From contig NC_063061.1 of NCBI RefSeq assembly GCF_018812025.1, positions 6,499,796 to 6,563,795 on the forward strand: a stretch of 64,000 nucleotides of DNA. The letters run 5' to 3'. Each line of letters starts with the position of its first letter. Within the stretch, counting starts at the first letter, position 1. The DNA comes from Megalobrama amblycephala (Eukaryota; Chordata; Actinopteri; Cypriniformes; Xenocyprididae). A program made the position numbers and the translations under genes. The notes under the pieces were generated by a model. The model did no database searches and was not told the origin of the DNA. It saw only the letters and a list, made by a program, of their open reading frames with translations. Below, piece by piece: positions 1-9,400 of this stretch.

Positions 1-2128
1 TGTAATTTATTGGCCCTATTTTTTTTATTATTTCAGCTGGTCCCTCCCACTTGGGCGCTAGCTTAGCAGAGTATTTGTTTGAGGCTGATGAAAGTGGATG
101 TGTTCTAATCCAGACTAGATCTCCCGAGTGAAACTGCGCATCTTTCCTACGGGTATTGTAGTATCTAGCTTGTCTGGATTGCTGCACTTTCATTCTAGAC
201 TTTACCTCCTCTGCCATGATGTTCTGTCTTTCCAGCAGATGATATGAGGCTTGATCTGGTGCAGGTGGTCTGAAGATCAACCTCTCCAATGGCCCATGAA
301 GCTGCCTGCCCAGCATCAACTCTGCTGGAGTTTTGCCAGTGGTCTCCTGGTAAGCTGTATTGATGGTAAAACGAAATTCGGATAACCACTGGTCCCACGT
401 TTGATGGTTCTGTCCCACATATGATGCGATCATAGTTTTAACTGTCTTGTTAATCCTTTCGGTCAGGTTTGTTTGAGGGTGATAACTGGTCGTGAGTTTT
501 TGAGAAATGCCCCAGGTCTTGCAGAGCTCGGCCAGAACATTGGAGGTAAATTGTGCTCCACGGTCAGAAATGATGTATTTTGGTACGCCCCAGCGGGTGA
601 AGATCTCATCTTTGAGAATTCTGACGATTTTCTGTGTCTTGCCATCTCTGAGAGGGAACATTACCACCCATTTTGTGTAGTAGTCAACTACCACAAGGAG
701 GTAAGCATTTTGTTTTTTACTAAGAGGAAATGGCCCCATCAAATCCATTCCCAAAGTGTGCCCTGGTTCTGTCACCTGCGTGCTTTGTAGGAAGCCACTT
801 GGTTTTGTGTTGTCGTGCTTGTATTTTTGACAGGTGTCGCAACCCTTGACGTATTGCCAGACGTCTTTGCGGACACTAGGCCACCATGCAACCTCCAAAA
901 GCCTCAGCAGTGTTTTTAACCGGCCAAGATGTCCCCCCAGAGGGTTATCGTGGAAGTAATGGAGGAAAGTTGGTATTAATGCCTGAGGTACGACCACTTG
1001 AAACTTGTCTCCATTGTTTCTTACAGGTACTCTGCGATACAATACCCCCTGGTGGTCCTCGAAGGTAATGTGCTGTCCTTGAACTTTCCTGATTTTTTGA
1101 TCTGATTGCAGGTGAGATATGGTGGTGTCGTTCTTCTGGGCTTGAGATATTTCATCCAGTGTATTAGGAATGTCTGACGAATGTTTTGATGTTATTATGG
1201 CCAAGCAGTGCACATGATCTGGCTCACAGGCACGAGATAATGCGTCTGGACCTAGGTTGAGGCACCCCTTCCGGTGATGGACCTGGAAGTGGAATTGTTG
1301 CAGCCTAAGAGTCCAGCGGGTCAGACGAGAGGAGGTTTTGGGGCTATTGAAGGCCCAAGCCAGAGCTGCATGGTCCGTGTAGACGTCGAACAGCCTCCCT
1401 TCAAGGTAATGTCTCCATTTTTCGACTGCCCACACTACAGCCAGACACTCTTTTTCTGAAGTAGAGTAGTTCAGCTCAGCTCCACGTAAGGTTCTTGAAC
1501 CATAGGCGATCACCCTTTCCCCCTCAGGTGTTTGCTGAGTCAGAATAGCTCCCAACCCAACCTCACTAGCATCCGTATGCACCTGAAAACTTTGGCTGAG
1601 GTCGGGTTGCATCAACACAGGTGGGTTTTGTAATGCTTGTTTGACAGCATCAAAGCTGACCTGGCACTCAGGGGTCCACTCCCATTTCACTCCCTTCTTT
1701 TTCAGGTGGTTTAAGGGTACTGTGAGGTCTGCAAAATGGGGAATAAATTTATGGTACCATCCTGCCAATCCCAAGAAGCATTGGAGGGCTTTAAGGTCTT
1801 TGGGTGGAGGATACAGAGTAACAGCCTGCGTTTTCTCTGGGTCAACCTCAACTCCTCTCACTGAAACGATGTGTCCAAGGAACTTCAGCTGCTGTTTGAA
1901 GAAGTGACACTTTTTCATATTAAGAGTGAGATTTGCCTGGGTGAGTCTTTGTAGTATGATGTTCAGATGGTGTATATGTTCTTCTAATGATCGTGTATGT
2001 GCGTGTGTGTCTGAAAAGTCTTGAGTCCAGCGCGAAAAAGTTTGTATAGGAGCAGTCTCACCGGGGAAATAACCAATCCGAGAGCAGGATCCTACTGGTA
2101 CAGTCCAACTGTTTAAAGTCCTCTTGGG
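1..2128 (-). pseudogene. pol: Pol C-terminal part: RT thumb, RNase H, integrase (runs off window)
   Basis: My own translation of the minus strand in the frame whose last complete codon is 4-2 is open from about 2128 to the left edge. It contains the RT thumb ([18 protein letters not shown]), an RNase H domain ([24 protein letters not shown], and a PDALSR end), an integrase H-H-C-C zinc region (GGHLGRLK... then CDTCQKYK), and catalytic integrase motifs [18 protein letters not shown] and [10 protein letters not shown] supplying D, D and E. The first 100 or so nt of this frame (about 2028-2128) do not look like normal RT and may be inserted DNA. Confidence 0.85.
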
Positions 2129-2885
2129 CGAGAATAGATTTTTGAATAGATGATGATATCGTCGATGTATACAAAGCAGAATTCTCTCCTTAACTCTGCC
2201 AGGACTTTTTCCATCAACCTCTGGAATGTAGCAGCGGCATTCCTGAGCCCATACGGCATGGAGCAGAATTGGTATAGCCCTTTAGTAGTGATGAAAGCAG
2301 TCTTCTCCTTGCTACCTTCCTCCATTTCCACCTGCCAATATCCTGACTGTAAGTCCAATGTGCTGAACCAGGTGGCGCCATCCATGGACTCCAAGATGTC
2401 ATGTATTAACGGCATTGGGTAAGCATCAGGTATGGTCTTACTATTCAGCCTTCTATAGTCCACACAAAACCTGTAACTGCCATCAGGTTTGGGAACTAGC
2501 ACCACCGGTGAGGACCATGGAGAAAAGGATGGTTCAATGATGTGGTCACGGAGCATCTGATCTACTTGGTCTTCAATGATCTTCCTTTTAAAGGGTGAGA
2601 CTCTGTATGCTCTGGACTTAATTGGTACCTCATCAGACAAGATGATTTTATGCCGTTCTACCGATGTCTTCCCCAGGACTTCTGAGGTGGCGCGCGGCCA
2701 GGTAGCCATCAGCTTCCTCAACTCGTCTTGATTATCAGAGTCCCAGCAAGGAACAACCTCTGAGTTCAGGGTAGTGAGTGGTGGTTGCCAGGTTGGAGGT
2801 AAGGCGCAGTAGAGAGTTACAGCCACAGGGTGGAGAGTGTTTTCACCAGTCATTGTTATTGTCAGCCCCGGAGTGCTGGAAGATG
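2113..2885 (-). pseudogene. pol: Pol N-terminal part: reverse transcriptase, interrupted after YIDD
   Basis: This frame is -1 relative to gag-protease and is continuous from the slippery site, so the normal product would be a gag-pol fusion. Reverse transcriptase features in order are a leader with [18 protein letters not shown], the [19 protein letters not shown] motif, [46 protein letters not shown] and the catalytic [12 protein letters not shown]. The frame then reads a few unrelated residues and stops at 2113, while the normal thumb/RNase H continuation lies in another frame roughly 100 bp further on. The break looks like a small insertion plus a frame shift. Confidence 0.88.
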
Positions 2886-4607
2886 TAAAAAACGGTAGTA
2901 GGTATAGCCTTTTCCTGTTTTTAGACCATATCTTCCTTCGCCCACCTCCAGGAGGGCTTCAGCGGCTCTCAGGAAGTCCAAGCCGGCAATCAGGGGAAAC
3001 GCGAGGTGGGCTCCCTTCATTATATAAGTGTCCACACTGCAGACTTTATCATGCCACTGGTAACTGATTAAACTTTGGTTAACAGCCTGGTGAACCTTCC
3101 CATCAGCCATGATGAACCTTTGTGGGGTGTTTGGAGTGAGTGATGAAGCAGTGCCACCCAACTGTCTCCACAGGTTTTCCTGCATGAGGGTGTAGGTACT
3201 ACCTGTGTCCACTACAGCCTTAACTTCTTTGCCTTTTACCATTACAGGAACCAAGAGGAGTGATGTCATGGAGTGAGGTTGTGCGATAGATAATCCAGCC
3301 AGGTTTTTGGAGGTACTGCGTTCCACAAATTTTTTATTGGCCTTATCTTTGCCGTTTTGACCACCAACCTTCTGCCAATAATCTTTTGCCCCCATACAGT
3401 CTTTCTCCACCATAGATCCGACCTTCACCAGCTGCTCCACTGTCTTCACCGTCCCCCTCAAGCAGCCTGCGACCCTGGGGTTAATGTTGTTGAGGATGCG
3501 GCCCACAATCTCGTCCTCCGCCATATCAGGCTTCCATTTGAGGCAGAGGCCCCCATAATCATAGGCGAAATCTCTCAGGCGTTGGCGTGGCTGCTGGACT
3601 AAAGACCTCAGCTTATCCTCCACCTCCGTGAGGTAATCATCTGGAAGAAAAGCCGCCATAAATGCCTTTTTGAAAGACTGCCAATCTGTTACCTTATTCT
3701 TCTCCGCTTTCCACCAGCTGAGAGCAGGCCCTCTCAGGACCGTGCTGAGGGTTCCGTAGAGCTCTCCACTGGGAAGGGGCCTGATGTCCAGGTAGTTCTC
3801 ACACTGCTCGATGAAGTTGAGCACATCTGATGTCTCACAGGAGTCCCCGAAAGTGGGAAACTCCAAGCGAATAGGGGGCTGAGTGCAGAAAGAGGATGTA
3901 CTCGGAGCAACTGGAGGATTAAGCACATTGGTTAGTGGTGTAGACACAGGGGAAACCTCATAGGTTGTATTGGCAGATTTTGGTAGTGGTACTTGAACTC
4001 TAGGGGCTGGCACTGGGGTTATGGGAACATGTACAGAGGATATAGAGTGAGCTGGAGTATAGGAGCGTAATCTGGAGAGAGAAGGGGTACTAGTTAGTTG
4101 TAACTTCTTCATTTGACTTTCCCACTTTGCATCTCTCCTCAGAAAACAGTCAGTCACCGCCCTCTCCAACTTCTCCAAGGAGTTACGGAAGTAATCCTCT
4201 AAGTCTGCTAAGCTAGCGTCCACAGCATCCCTAAAACTGGACTCCCGATTAAGGGTGCTTTCTACAGACTGTTTAAAGTCATGTTCTAATGTTTGCACTT
4301 TAGTATTAAGGGCCAATAAATCCACCTTGACTTGAGCTATGTCAGTTTGCATATTTTGTACCACATTCACATTCAATACACAGCTTTCACCATTAGCATC
4401 ATCATCATCATCATCGGTTTCTTCATCATCAGAAATATACAATGAGCTCAGCATAGAAGTTATTTCTGCAGTTGGATTGCGTCTGGTAACAAATGGGCCT
4501 GCAGTGAAATCTGCATTGGGTGTTTCAGAACTACTCTTAGCCTCAGTTACATTGACAGTATTCACAATTGCATCTCGTTCCTGTATATTTACACCTGTGT
4601 TCTCCAT
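2862..4607 (-). CDS. gag-pro: Gag-protease polyprotein of Gypsy element
   Basis: Open frame of 581 aa from the ATG at 4607, the first Met with a plausible gag leader; the frame also stays open upstream through the primer site, where translation is not expected. The N-terminal third is acidic and Ser/Thr-rich. The central part is a retrotransposon gag (capsid-like) domain with the hallmark LSWW motif near residue 300 and an FLPDDYL stretch after it. I see no CCHC zinc knuckle before the protease. The retropepsin active site is [12 protein letters not shown], and a LIAGLDFL motif near the C-terminus corresponds to the second conserved protease region. The stop at 2862-2864 lies 22 nt past a -1 slippery heptamer leading into pol. 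The protein would form the particle and mature it. Confidence 0.88.
   Translation of the reverse strand: MENTGVNIQERDAIVNTVNVTEAKSSSETPNADFTAGPFVTRRNPTAEITSMLSSLYISDDEETDDDDDDANGESCVLNVNVVQNMQTDIAQVKVDLLALNTKVQTLEHDFKQSVESTLNRESSFRDAVDASLADLEDYFRNSLEKLERAVTDCFLRRDAKWESQMKKLQLTSTPSLSRLRSYTPAHSISSVHVPITPVPAPRVQVPLPKSANTTYEVSPVSTPLTNVLNPPVAPSTSSFCTQPPIRLEFPTFGDSCETSDVLNFIEQCENYLDIRPLPSGELYGTLSTVLRGPALSWWKAEKNKVTDWQSFKKAFMAAFLPDDYLTEVEDKLRSLVQQPRQRLRDFAYDYGGLCLKWKPDMAEDEIVGRILNNINPRVAGCLRGTVKTVEQLVKVGSMVEKDCMGAKDYWQKVGGQNGKDKANKKFVERSTSKNLAGLSIAQPHSMTSLLLVPVMVKGKEVKAVVDTGSTYTLMQENLWRQLGGTASSLTPNTPQRFIMADGKVHQAVNQSLISYQWHDKVCSVDTYIMKGAHLAFPLIAGLDFLRAAEALLEVGEGRYGLKTGKGYTYYRFLHLPALRG
2886..2892 (-). 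promoter_or_regulatory. Candidate -1 ribosomal frameshift heptamer (T TTT TTA)
   Basis: On the minus strand the gag frame reads CGT TTT TTA, so the heptamer T TTT TTA is exactly in X XXY YYZ register. Shifting back one base opens a frame with no stop that runs into the reverse transcriptase. The gag stop follows shortly afterwards. A short CAGC...GCTG stem can form just downstream; I cannot judge whether a larger pseudoknot exists. Confidence 0.75.
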
Positions 4608-4657
4608 ATTTTTTATTTCCACAATATGTAACACAAAATTATAAACAAAAAAGAACG

Positions 4658-4675
4658 TCCCCGTACGGGCCACCA
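4658..4675 (-). promoter_or_regulatory. Primer binding site, tRNA-Ile type
   Basis: The minus strand reads TGGTGGCCCGTACGGGGA directly downstream of the LTR end. Its complement ends in CCA and matches, from memory, the 3' terminus of eukaryotic tRNA-Ile(AAU). Such a site primes minus-strand cDNA synthesis in LTR retroelements. The match to this tRNA should be checked against a tRNA set. Confidence 0.72.
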
Positions 4676-4678
4676 ATA

Positions 4679-5100
4679 TGTAACACTCCAGTTAAGTTAA
4701 GGCCAGGAAGTTACACTAAGTCAAGGGAACGTTTACGCCTCTTAAACCACAAAAAAAAAAAAAAGAAATACCACTGGAGACAGATGCCAAAAAAACAGTC
4801 AGTAAACGAGGCAAGGTGAAAAAAGGTTTGTATACAGAAAAGACGCGCCCCCAAACGCCGGCGTGCCAGTTCCTTATCAAGAAAAAAAACATTGTAAACG
4901 TCCCGCTGTAATGACGTAACGTCACGTGACGACGGTGCATGAGCGGAATCTCGCGGGAATATAAAGCAGGGTCAAACACAGACAACATATAAGGGAGAAA
5001 ACAACATACAGGGGAAAGCTATTTACAGATAATATTCAATGTATTATTATTATTGGCAATTTCTGCTATAATTGAATTCCCCTTATGTGGCAACGCTACA
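4679..5100 (-). repeat. 5' LTR of the minus-strand Gypsy element
   Basis: On the minus strand the segment begins TGTAGC (at 5100) and ends GTTACA (at 4679), giving the TG...CA ends expected of an LTR, and it lies 3 nt outside the primer binding site. Its length would be 422 bp. It contains a dense CRE/E-box-like palindrome cluster at 4912-4931. No second LTR is available for comparison, so the outer boundary is inferred from the terminal motif only. Confidence 0.72.
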
Positions 5101-6065
5101 ACTTTTTCCGTTAAATTTAATAGGGAAGGCGCATGATGTAGCATAAGCTTTGTGAACAGCAAGAGGTCTACACTTTCTGTGTACGTTGAATACAGAAGGC
5201 GGTCTGGCGGAAGCTCGATATTTGACTTCGTAACTTACCTATTTTTTTTTTACACAAACACATCGCTTCACTTCAGAAGGCCTTTATTAACACTCAGAGC
5301 CGTGTGGAGTACACGTTTATGACAGAGGATGTGGATGGAAGCACTTTGCTCAGCTCATACTCACTGAACCCTATCACTGCCATTATAAAGCTCGGATGCA
5401 TCAGGATATTTATTAATATTTCTCCGCCTGTCTTTGTCAGAAACAAGAAAGTCATATACACCTAGGATGGATTAAGCGTGAGTAAAGGTTGGGCTAATTT
5501 TAATTTCAAAGTTAACTAATCCTTTAATTGCTTCTATATCACTGTATTCACCTATCATTTCCCTCTGATTTTAGGGAAAAGTTATGGGTAGGGATAGGGT
5601 TAGGACTAAATTTTCAGACAGGAATATTATTCCTGGATCAACAAAATATGTTGACCCAGGAACTCATCTAACTATAAATCAGGATGTGCGATCGACAACA
5701 TACTGCAGAACCTGATTTCACCAAGTACACGTTCCTAGGTCAATATCTTTGTTGATCCTGGAACAACATTCCAATCAACCATTTGGATTTAAGTATAGAT
5801 ATGTATACATAGATGCCACATTCGACCGCTCCAGACACGGCCATCTTGGAAGGGTCAGCGTGTCATCACTCACAGTAAGAATCAATCCACAACATTGGAA
5901 AGACCAAAATCTCCAAAACTGTTTGTCTGTTTGCAACTGAGTCTTTAGCCATTTTCAAGATGGCTTGAAAATGTCAACACTTGACCCATTAATAGTAACA
6001 CTTACCATTCTATTCTATTTCTATTCCATCAATTTATTATTTTTTATTAAAAAAAAAACTGTACT
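5101..6065. other. Noncoding, with a small fold-back repeat at 5632-5767
   Basis: I see no coding exon. At 5632-5643 and 5649-5660 two 12-nt arms (CCTGGATCAACA type, one mismatch) form a hairpin with a 5-nt loop, and the same word returns inverted at about 5751-5764, closing a region of about 135 bp. This resembles the ends of a short MITE. A run of about 9 T lies near 5242. Confidence 0.45.
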
Positions 6066-6074
6066 GTGCTAGCC

Positions 6075-6615
6075 CAGTCTCACGTAGCCAGATCTTCAGA
6101 CTGATGGCAGAAGGTCTGGACTCTATCGTAGCTTTCATTGGCCAAGGACCCCCTAAGAGTACGTTTGACTGACATGTAACACAGCCAGTCACAGTTCATT
6201 TTGTTCCACGTCATGTTTAGGGGGTGAAAATGTAAAGTCAATGACCCTACAATAACAGACCAGCATGCATCTAATAAATTATTCATTCAAGAACAATGTG
6301 CAAGTTTATTGCAACAATGCAGCCGTGAACTTCACATACTTTTGAAAATCCTACGTTTAGTCAATCCTGGCAAGCACTCATTGTCACAGTTGTAAAAACG
6401 ACAGTGTTGTTCTTCCACGAGGGGATTTAACGTCAAAGCATTTGTTTCCAGACGGACCATTAAAGAACGCATAACACACGTCTCCCAGACATCCTGTAGA
6501 ATTCAACCAGCCAGATGACGACTTTGAAAATCCTGAAGCCTTTCCAGTTAAGTGTGCCATATACATCAGACATTCAACCAACAATCTGTGGGCGTGACGT
6601 CTGAGGCTGAGACTA
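6075..6615. mobile_element. Short non-autonomous DNA element with 9-bp flanking direct repeats
   Basis: The 541-bp segment begins CAGTCTCACG and ends with the near-inverted TGAGACTA. It is flanked by the identical 9-mer GTGCTAGCC at 6066-6074 and 6616-6624, which looks like a target-site duplication of 8-9 bp. The inside has no transposase. Duplications of 8 bp would fit hAT or P-type elements; the family is not assigned. Confidence 0.55.
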
Positions 6616-6649
6616 GTGCTAGCCTAACTGGGTATAGTCACAGCACTTA

Positions 6650-6755
6650 CATATTGTTGCCCTGTTGTTGATTTGATTGCTTCTATTGTTCTCCTCATTT
6701 GTAAGCCACTTTCGATCAAAACATCTGCTAAACGATTAAATGTAAATGCAAATAA
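6650..6755 (-). repeat. Dispersed SINE-like repeat copy (minus)
   Basis: The minus strand carries a diverged copy of the fish repeat built around ACATTTA, a 'tttagcagacgctttt'-like core and 'aaagtgacttacaa'. Similar copies occur at 32089 and 42638 on the plus strand. It ends in AT-rich sequence. Confidence 0.45.
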
Positions 6756-7298
6756 TAAATAGTAATAATAATGCCAAATCAGCAGTAATATCCAGCAGTG
6801 GTATTATAAATGCTGCTTTTTTAGCAAATTATTTTTCTCATTCATTTTTCTGCAAGTATTCAATTTTCTCTGTTAATTGGAAAATGTGATCAATAAGGCA
6901 AAGTCAGACATAAGGTATGTGAATATTATTAATAATTCTGTTAAAGAGTGCATACATTTTTCACAATGTGGATAGAGACCACGAAGTGCCACAAACATGC
7001 TATATTTACATAATAGTTATGCAAAGAAGAGTGCAGTAATAACTGATACAAAATAATTTTTTTAATCTTTTAAAGCAACAACAAAATGTATTAGTTCTTT
7101 TGCTTGTTATCTGTAAGTTAAAGATGGACTCAGTAGAATTTCAAATACACTGTTTGGAAGTTAGTCGGGCCAACACCAACAACAAACGTCTAACCAATCA
7201 GCATCAGGGGGTGTATGATGGTCGAGGAGAGAGAACGAGCAAGAGGGAGATTTGAAAATAAGAAAAAAAAAAACTGCAGAAAGAGCGATGGGACAACA
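6756..7298. other. AT-rich noncoding stretch, nothing recognised
   Basis: There are no exons or clear repeat termini. Immediately before the next retroelement (7190-7298) the sequence becomes purine-rich with an A run at about 7261-7272. This is flanking DNA of unknown origin, not an LTR of that element. Confidence 0.5.
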
Positions 7299-7661
7299 TA
7301 CAAAAGAGCTCAAAAGAATATCACTGGAAGGAAGGTTTATGACTGGGCAAGTGGGCAGATTGATGCCATGGATTTGTCCATGTTGACAGGGGAGGAAGAG
7401 GCCCAGGTTAGAGCATTGTTTCGGAGATACCAATCAGTGTTCTCCACTCATGAGGGGGATCTTGGGTGTACCAACGTTATTGCCCATGAGATCCCTCTTT
7501 TTGATGATGTTCCAGTTAGGCAGCGCTATCGACGAATACCTCCTTCAGAATATGAGGTTGTGAAAGCCCATATAAACCAATTGCTGGAGGCGCAGGTGAT
7601 AAGGGAAAGTTCTAGCCCTTATGCTTCCCCGATAGTCTTGGTTAAAAAAAAAGGACGGTAG
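7299..7661 (+). pseudogene. pol: Reverse transcriptase, N-terminal part
   Basis: The frame has a pre-RT region (LTGEEEAQVRALFRRYQSVF), the HEIPLFDDVPVRQRYRRIPP segment typical of Gypsy RT, and SSSPYASPIVLVKKK. It then hits an A9 run and reads into a stop at 7659-7661. Removing one A would restore the expected KKDGSLR continuation, so this is a homopolymer indel. The upstream Met codons in purine-rich DNA at 7215 are not convincing starts. Confidence 0.88.
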
Positions 7662-8946
7662 TCTTCGCATGTGCGTAGACTACCGTCAGTTAAATTCCAA
7701 GACACGGAAGGATGCGTTTCCCTTGCCGCGCATCGAGGAGTCACTGGATGCATTGACAGGGGCCCGTTGGTTTTCAACCCTAGATTTAGCTAGCGGATAT
7801 AATCAAGTCCCAGTGGTGGAGGGTGATAGGCCAAAGACTGCTTTCTGCACCCCATTTGGGTTATTCGAGTATAATCGTATGCCATTTGGGCTCTGCAATG
7901 CCCCTAGCACGTTCCAACGGCTGATGCAATGGTTGTTCGGTGATCAGCAGAGTCAATCTGTGCTGCTGTACCTCGATGATATTGTGGTGTTTTCTTCATC
8001 TGTAGAGCAGCACTTAATGCGGCTGGAGGTTGTATTAAGCCGGTTGGAACAGGAAGGGTTGAAGGCAAGGTTGGAGAAGTGTTTCTTCTTCAGGAAAGAG
8101 GTGAGGTATCTAGGGCATGTGATCTCCTCGGAAGGGGTGTCCACAGACCCAAGTAAGATCGAAGCAGTGTCTAAGTGGCGACGTCCAGAAACGCCTAGTG
8201 AATTGCGCTCATTTCTGGGTTTCGCAAGCTATTACCGCAGGTTTGTGGAGGGTTTTGCAAGACTGGCAGCACCCCTTCATCGGTTGGTGGCCGAGTTTGC
8301 AGACCCGAAATCCAGGAAGCGAGCTTCTTCGAGTTTTGCGGCGGCATGGACGGAACAATGCCAACAGAGTTTTGAAGGGTTAAAAGGTAAGCTTACATCA
8401 TCGCCAGTTCTCGCTTATGCAGACTTCTCTCTGCCTTTTATCCTGGAAGTGGACGCCAGTCATGGGGGACTAGGAGCAGTCCTTTCCCAGGAGCAGGGAG
8501 GCAGGGTGCGGCCTATCGCATATGCCAGCCGTAGTCTTCGGCCCACTGAGCGGAATATGTCCAATTATAGCTCCATGAAATTGGAGTTTTTGGCGCTCAA
8601 GTGGGCCATGACTGATAAGTTCAGGGAGTACCTGTTAGGGCAGAAGTGTATTGTCTTTACAGACAACAACCCTCTTAGCCATCTGGCTTCTGCCAAACTT
8701 GGTGCTCTCGAACAGCGTTGGGCCGCACAACTGGCCTCCTTTGATTTTGAGATTAGGTATAGGTCTGGGAGAAGTAATTGCAATGCGGATGCTCTTTCAA
8801 GACTTGATCCAGAAAGGCATTGTGAGTTGGGCCAGAAGAGGTTTGGTACCAATGTACCATTGGAGGTACAAGTCATGGATGACCGAGTAGGTCCCCTGGG
8901 TGCCCAAGAAGTCACCCAAGCAGCCATTATGGTTTTACCCAGCTGA
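7654..8946 (+). pseudogene. pol: Reverse transcriptase core and RNase H
   Basis: Continues pol after the A9 indel. Motifs in order: CVDYRQLNSKTRKDAFPLP, LDLASGYNQV, MPFGLCNAPSTFQRLM, the catalytic LLYLDDIVVFS, then the thumb (EKCFFFRKEVRYLGHVIS) and connection (FLGFASYYRRFVEGFA). The RNase H domain shows EVDASHGGLGAVLSQ, the conserved E in KLEFLALKWA, FTDNNPLSHL, and a NADALSRL terminus. The frame stops at 8946 where a one-base indel shifts the linker toward integrase. Confidence 0.92.
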
Positions 8947-9400
8947 TGACATAAGGTCACTTCAAAGAGCGGATAAGATTTTTGGGGAGGTCCTGGGATT
9001 TTGGGAGAGAAGCACATTTCCCAGTCGTGAAGAGCGTTGTCTGTTTTCTAAGCCAGCTTTAGTCCTGCTCCGTCAGTGGGAGAGGCTGGTTGAGCAGGAC
9101 GGGGTGATTTATCGGCGTTTCCGCCGTCCTGATGGGGGAGAGGAGGTCCTACAGGTATTATTACCTGGTGCTCTGCGTAGCGAAGTATTGACCTTGTTGC
9201 ATCAGGAGCATGGGCATCAGGGAATCGAGCGTACCACAGAATTGGTAAGGCAGCATTGTTATTGGCCTGGTATGGCTCTGGAGATAGCCCAGTGGTGTCG
9301 GCACTGTGAGCGATGCCAAGTGGCTAAGGAGACACAACCATCTGCTCAGAGTTTCATGGGCCATTTGTTAGCATCCAGGCCTAATGAGGTCCTGCAATAG
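8930..9400 (+). pseudogene. pol: Integrase N-terminal zinc region
   Basis: After the shift near 8935 the frame reads FYPADDIRSLQRADKIFGEV and then an integrase zinc-binding region with H-H-C-C: LLHQEHGHQGIERT then CRHCERCQVAKET. It ends at a stop (9398-9400) because of a single-base change just before the first catalytic Asp. The adjoining frame carries that Asp in an AIDFTVLEPS-like context. Confidence 0.88.

Larger units (their letters stand above)
1..5100 (-). mobile_element. Gypsy-type LTR retrotransposon, 3' end beyond window
   Basis: Read on the minus strand the order is 5' LTR, primer binding site, gag, aspartic protease, reverse transcriptase, RNase H, integrase, which is the Ty3/Gypsy order (RNase H before integrase). 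The 3' LTR lies left of position 1, so neither the target-site duplication nor the LTR-LTR divergence can be checked. Gag-protease is open for 581 codons and the RNase H-integrase part has no stop I could find, but pol carries a frame break just after the RT active site, so this copy is probably dead or nearly so. The long open frames argue for a fairly young insertion. Confidence 0.93.

Noticed and set aside
195..1907. Several plus- and minus-strand open frames over the left-hand element
   Set aside because: They are antisense or frame shadows of the minus-strand RNase H-integrase frame, which carries the real motifs.
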